A stretch of 64,000 nt of DNA from contig JALONL010000024.1 in NCBI GenBank assembly GCA_025454955.1, forward strand, positions 1 to 64,000. Direction: 5' to 3'. The translations under genes were made by a program, and so were the position numbers. Source of the DNA: Bacteroidia bacterium. GTDB taxonomy: Bacteria > Bacteroidota > Bacteroidia > Palsa-965. This document shows positions 61,195 to 64,000 of this stretch, piece after piece. The number at the start of each line of letters is the position of its first letter. Positions within the stretch are counted from its first letter, which is position 1. Under the pieces are notes generated by a model. That model did no database searches. It was not told where the DNA came from and was given only the letters and a program-made list of their open reading frames with translations.

Positions 61195-62910
61195 TTACTG
61201 AATCGGCGCTTCGCGCTTACCCAGTTCGAGCAAAAAACGGGTGCGGGTTACTTTACTTCTTTCTTCGGGAATGAAGAACTGTACTTTCAAAAACTGTACA
61301 GGAAAATCAATCAGTTTTTGTTCTTTCAATACGGCATAACCTGCACGCTTCAACTCGTTCACTCCTTCCTCATCGGTATAAATCCATATTGTTTTTTGTG
61401 CAGCAAGTACAGAATCAAACTGGTTTTCGTAAATATAATTCACTGCAAATCCACTGTATGCATCGCCGGGAAACTGAAACAGGTTGTGAAAATAAAAATA
61501 CCTGTCCTGCGTAATTCCCATCGAAGCAATTTGCTTTCCGGCCTGCGAGGTGGTTTGAAATTGAAGCAGGTGCGGATAAAAATGCACATTGGCCGTAAAA
61601 TAACCGGCCAGCAGGGCACAAAGCAAAGGATAAAGCAGCCGCGTACCCGATTCGCGGAGTTTCCACACCATCGCCACACCTGCCACCAACCAGAGTAAAG
61701 CAATGGCCACGGTAAGCCAGCCTGCATCGGGGAAACTGTAAAACAGCAGCAGCACTACTATGGCAGCCAGTCCGAGATAAAATATAATATGAAGACCAAT
61801 GGAAGCATAAAGCAAAATCCGTTTGCGCGGCAAAAACACATCGTGCACAAAAAACCGCGCAGCCATTAAAGCCGCAAACGGAAAAGTGATGTAGATATAA
61901 TGCGGCAACTTGTACTTCGATGCCGACATGGCCAGAAACACCAGCACAAAACCGCCATACGAAAGCAGTTCGGGAATATAACCCGGCTTTAAATGGCTGC
62001 GGATAAGTTTAAGCGTGGTTTTCACCAATGCCCCGAGCACGAGCAAAGCCCACGGAAAAAATGCCCAGAGAAACGTATGTGTAAAAAAGAACGGCCCCGC
62101 CCCGTTGTCGAACTTGGTGCCCCAGTCGCTTTCGCCGGTAATGCGGCCAAAACTTTGTGTCCAGAAATAAAACTTCAGCCCCGATACGCCTGTGCTGCCG
62201 TTTACCACTTTTTCGGGATGCAGGTCGAACTGCTGGTAAAGACCAATGCACATGGGTGTAAGCAGCAAAGCCACAATGGCCAGTCCCACCAGCCATTGCC
62301 AGCGCACAAAGTTTATCCATTGCCGTTTGTAGGCAAATTCGCTGCTCAGAGCCAAAGCCGGAATTATCAGTCCAAGCGGCCCCTTGGTGAGCATGGCTGC
62401 CGCCACACCCACAAAACCGGCCACCAGATTAAGCCACCGCTTTGTTTTCAGAAACATAAGCAACTGCCACACCGCAAAACTCACCGAACCCAGCAAAATG
62501 GTATCGGTGCGTATATCATTGGTAATGATAAACACGCCAAGGCACGAAGCCAGCATGAGACCGGCCAGCAAACCGGTTTTGCGGTCGTAAAGCAACCCGC
62601 CCAGCCTGATGGTGGAAAATACGGCCAGCAAAGCAAACAGAAACGAAGGAAGTTTATAGGCCCAGTTGCTTACCCCGAAAATTTTAAAACTCAGCGCCGA
62701 AACCCAGAACAGCAGCGGGGGCTTATCGAGGTAATCGTGGCCGCGGTCTTTTATTTGCAGCCAGTTGTCGGATTCCAGCAAATCGCGCGAAATACCGAAA
62801 TACTGCGCAGCATCCACATCCATCACATCCACCGGTAAAGCAGCCGCACACACCAGCACAAAGGCAATGATGAAGAGAATGAGATGGCGGTGGTTGAGTT
62901 CGATGCTCAT
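61195..62910 (-). CDS. ArnT/PMT-type membrane glycosyltransferase
   Basis: 571 residues. About twelve transmembrane segments occur in the first 420 residues, with the DVDAAQYFGISRDLLESDNW loop after TM1 (acidic pair), DYLDKPPLLFW, and NDIRTDTILLG. A periplasmic soluble part follows at the C-terminus. Family enzymes move a sugar from a polyprenyl-phosphate donor to lipid A or proteins. The E1 gene ends 5 nt upstream, but they are unlikely to share a function. Confidence 0.88.
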   Translation of the reverse strand: MSIELNHRHLILFIIAFVLVCAAALPVDVMDVDAAQYFGISRDLLESDNWLQIKDRGHDYLDKPPLLFWVSALSFKIFGVSNWAYKLPSFLFALLAVFSTIRLGGLLYDRKTGLLAGLMLASCLGVFIITNDIRTDTILLGSVSFAVWQLLMFLKTKRWLNLVAGFVGVAAAMLTKGPLGLIIPALALSSEFAYKRQWINFVRWQWLVGLAIVALLLTPMCIGLYQQFDLHPEKVVNGSTGVSGLKFYFWTQSFGRITGESDWGTKFDNGAGPFFFTHTFLWAFFPWALLVLGALVKTTLKLIRSHLKPGYIPELLSYGGFVLVFLAMSASKYKLPHYIYITFPFAALMAARFFVHDVFLPRKRILLYASIGLHIIFYLGLAAIVVLLLFYSFPDAGWLTVAIALLWLVAGVAMVWKLRESGTRLLYPLLCALLAGYFTANVHFYPHLLQFQTTSQAGKQIASMGITQDRYFYFHNLFQFPGDAYSGFAVNYIYENQFDSVLAAQKTIWIYTDEEGVNELKRAGYAVLKEQKLIDFPVQFLKVQFFIPEERSKVTRTRFLLELGKREAPIQ

Positions 62911-62915
62911 GCGGC

Positions 62916-64000
62916 CTACCAGGCGTGAAGTTCGAGGAGTTTTTCTTCGAAACGTTGGCGGGGCAGATAGTTCTGCTCCAGTTCGGCTGCAAAAGGCACG
63001 GGCGTGTCTATACTGGCCACACGCATTACGGGCGCATCCAGCACATCAAAGCAATGCTCGCTGATGAGTGCCGAAAGTTCGCCGCCAATGCCGCCGGTTA
63101 AGGTGTCTTCGTGCAGAATAAGCACCTTGCCGGTTTTGCGCACACTTTCGTACACCGTGGCCGTATCGAGTGGCAGCAGGGTGCGCAGGTCAATTACATC
63201 GGCGCTTATTTCGGGATGCTCTTTGAGCACTTCCAAGGCCCAGTGTACGCCAAAGCCGTAAGTAATAATGCTCAGTTGCGAGCCTTCGGCCACGCGTGCG
63301 GCCTTGCCTATTTCCACGGTGTAATAATCGTCGGGCACCTCACCACTGATGCTGCGGTAAAGCGCCTTGTGCTCGAAAAACATCACCGGGTTGGGATCTT
63401 CAAACGCCGCCAGCAGCAGTCCTTTTGCATCGTGCGGGTTGGAGGGATATACAATTTTAAGCCCGGGTGTGTGAAAGAACCAGGCTTCGTTTGATTGCGA
63501 GTGGAAAGGCCCTGCGGCCACGCCTGCGCCTGTGGGCATACGCACCACCACATCGGCATTTTGTCCCCAGCGCCAGTGTATTTTGGCCAGGTTGTTTACA
63601 ATCTGGTTAAAACCTTCGGTTACGAAATCGGCAAACTGCATTTCCATCATGGCTTTCATACCGCTGATGGAAAGCCCCAGCGCCGCGCCCACAATGGCCG
63701 ATTCGCAGAGCGGGGTATTGCGCACACGGTCTTTGCCGAATTCCTGCACAAAACCATCGGTAATTTTAAATACGCCGCCGTATTCGGCAATGTCCTGGCC
63801 CATGAGCACCAACTGCGGATGTTTGCGCATGGCTAAGCGCAGGCCGTCGGAAATGGCATCAATAAAACGCTTTTCGCTCGATGTACCGCCGGCCGGAGCC
63901 ACTGCGGCACCATTATGCGGGGCAAAAAGATCGCGGTATTCGCGGGCGGTGTCGGGCTGCGGACGTGGCTCGGCAAAAGCTGTTTCGAGGCCCTGATCGA
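62916..64000 (-). CDS. 2-oxoacid dehydrogenase E1, beta part of a probable alpha/beta fusion (5' end off window)
   Basis: About 360 residues visible. From TSSEKRFIDAISDGLRLAMRKHP onward it is the E1-beta (transketolase pyrimidine and C-terminal) region: GQDIAEYGGVF, TPLCESAIVGAALG, GAGVAAGPFHSQSNEAWF and HEDTLTGGIGGEL. A GTG near 63902 could be taken as the start, but the frame stays open to the window edge and reads as a plausible linker (ETAFAEPRPQPDTAREYRDLF), so the gene most likely continues into an E1-alpha domain. It decarboxylates pyruvate or branched-chain oxoacids with thiamine diphosphate. Confidence 0.9.
   Translation of the reverse strand, partial: DQGLETAFAEPRPQPDTAREYRDLFAPHNGAAVAPAGGTSSEKRFIDAISDGLRLAMRKHPQLVLMGQDIAEYGGVFKITDGFVQEFGKDRVRNTPLCESAIVGAALGLSISGMKAMMEMQFADFVTEGFNQIVNNLAKIHWRWGQNADVVVRMPTGAGVAAGPFHSQSNEAWFFHTPGLKIVYPSNPHDAKGLLLAAFEDPNPVMFFEHKALYRSISGEVPDDYYTVEIGKAARVAEGSQLSIITYGFGVHWALEVLKEHPEISADVIDLRTLLPLDTATVYESVRKTGKVLILHEDTLTGGIGGELSALISEHCFDVLDAPVMRVASIDTPVPFAAELEQNYLPRQRFEEKLLELHAW

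Noticed and set aside
63900..63902. GTG as the true start of a separate E1-beta gene
   Set aside because: The frame remains open upstream to the window edge and reads as a linker, which favours a longer fused protein.

Overview
The window looks like a chromosomal segment of a Bacteroidota bacterium of roughly 50% G+C. The markers are a type IX secretion (T9SS) C-terminal sorting domain, a PorE-like TPR/PD40/OmpA protein, several TonB-dependent receptors with carboxypeptidase-regulatory N-termini, DUF4249, GLPGLI, DUF2490 and DUF4920 proteins, an Lgt of the long Bacteroidota type, and promoters of the TTTG/TAnnTTTG kind. I see no tRNA, rRNA, CRISPR array, phage or transposase gene. Genus or family cannot be settled from this sequence alone.

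Layout. 1-600 is a G/T-rich tandem array of about 18 copies of a ~26 bp unit with a decayed tail. 623-7682 (minus strand) holds a T9SS-sorted BNR protein, a PorE-like OmpA protein and an AsmA-like protein. 7823-9552 is an AT-rich two-gene cassette (ABC-type ATPase plus a small PD-(D/E)XK nuclease-like protein). Then come aroC, a beta-barrel protein and a DUF4249/TonB-receptor pair. 15135-22595 is a histidine-degradation region (hutI, hutG, ftcD). A second AT-rich ATPase cassette (with a DUF4276/TOPRIM-like partner) sits between hutI and hutG, and a DUF2490 protein and a thioredoxin-reductase-like enzyme lie on the other strand. 22684-31480 has a membrane patatin-like protein, an OmpR-type two-component system, a GLPGLI protein and a large outer-membrane barrel protein. 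31826-37091 carries uvrA, a LysM lytic transglycosylase and a WecA/TagO-like enzyme.

37727-42786 is an exopolysaccharide unit (GT4, Wza-like, Wzc-like with a Gly-Tyr tail, RmlC). It is followed by a peptide-binding lipoprotein and a small cytochrome/DUF4920 pair. 46079-50354 runs mtaB, lgt, an inositol-monophosphatase-like gene and a DEDDh exonuclease on the plus strand. A 29/30-bp tandem array with hairpin borders follows, then a cluster of four paralogous small cytochromes c, a FAH-family hydrolase and an M23-YkuD fusion. 54856-57846 is a divergent MntR/DtxR-like regulator and TonB receptor with a clear palindromic operator inside the receptor promoter. The end of the window has a LytTR two-component system, a macro-domain protein, an NlpC-like protein, a PMT-type glycosyltransferase, and the 3' part of what looks like a fused alpha/beta 2-oxoacid dehydrogenase E1 gene running off the edge.

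The most promising unexplained signals are four. First, the two ATPase/nuclease-like cassettes, one wedged inside the hut gene run. Second, a dispersed family of compound palindromes at 25.1, 31.7 and 42.9 kb: nested perfect inverted repeats whose arms differ in sequence between copies, next to a conserved one-sided GATTGCAGYGG motif. Third, the predicted metal-regulated receptor with its operator. Fourth, the two tandem arrays. All functional statements are from reading the sequence; no database search was run.
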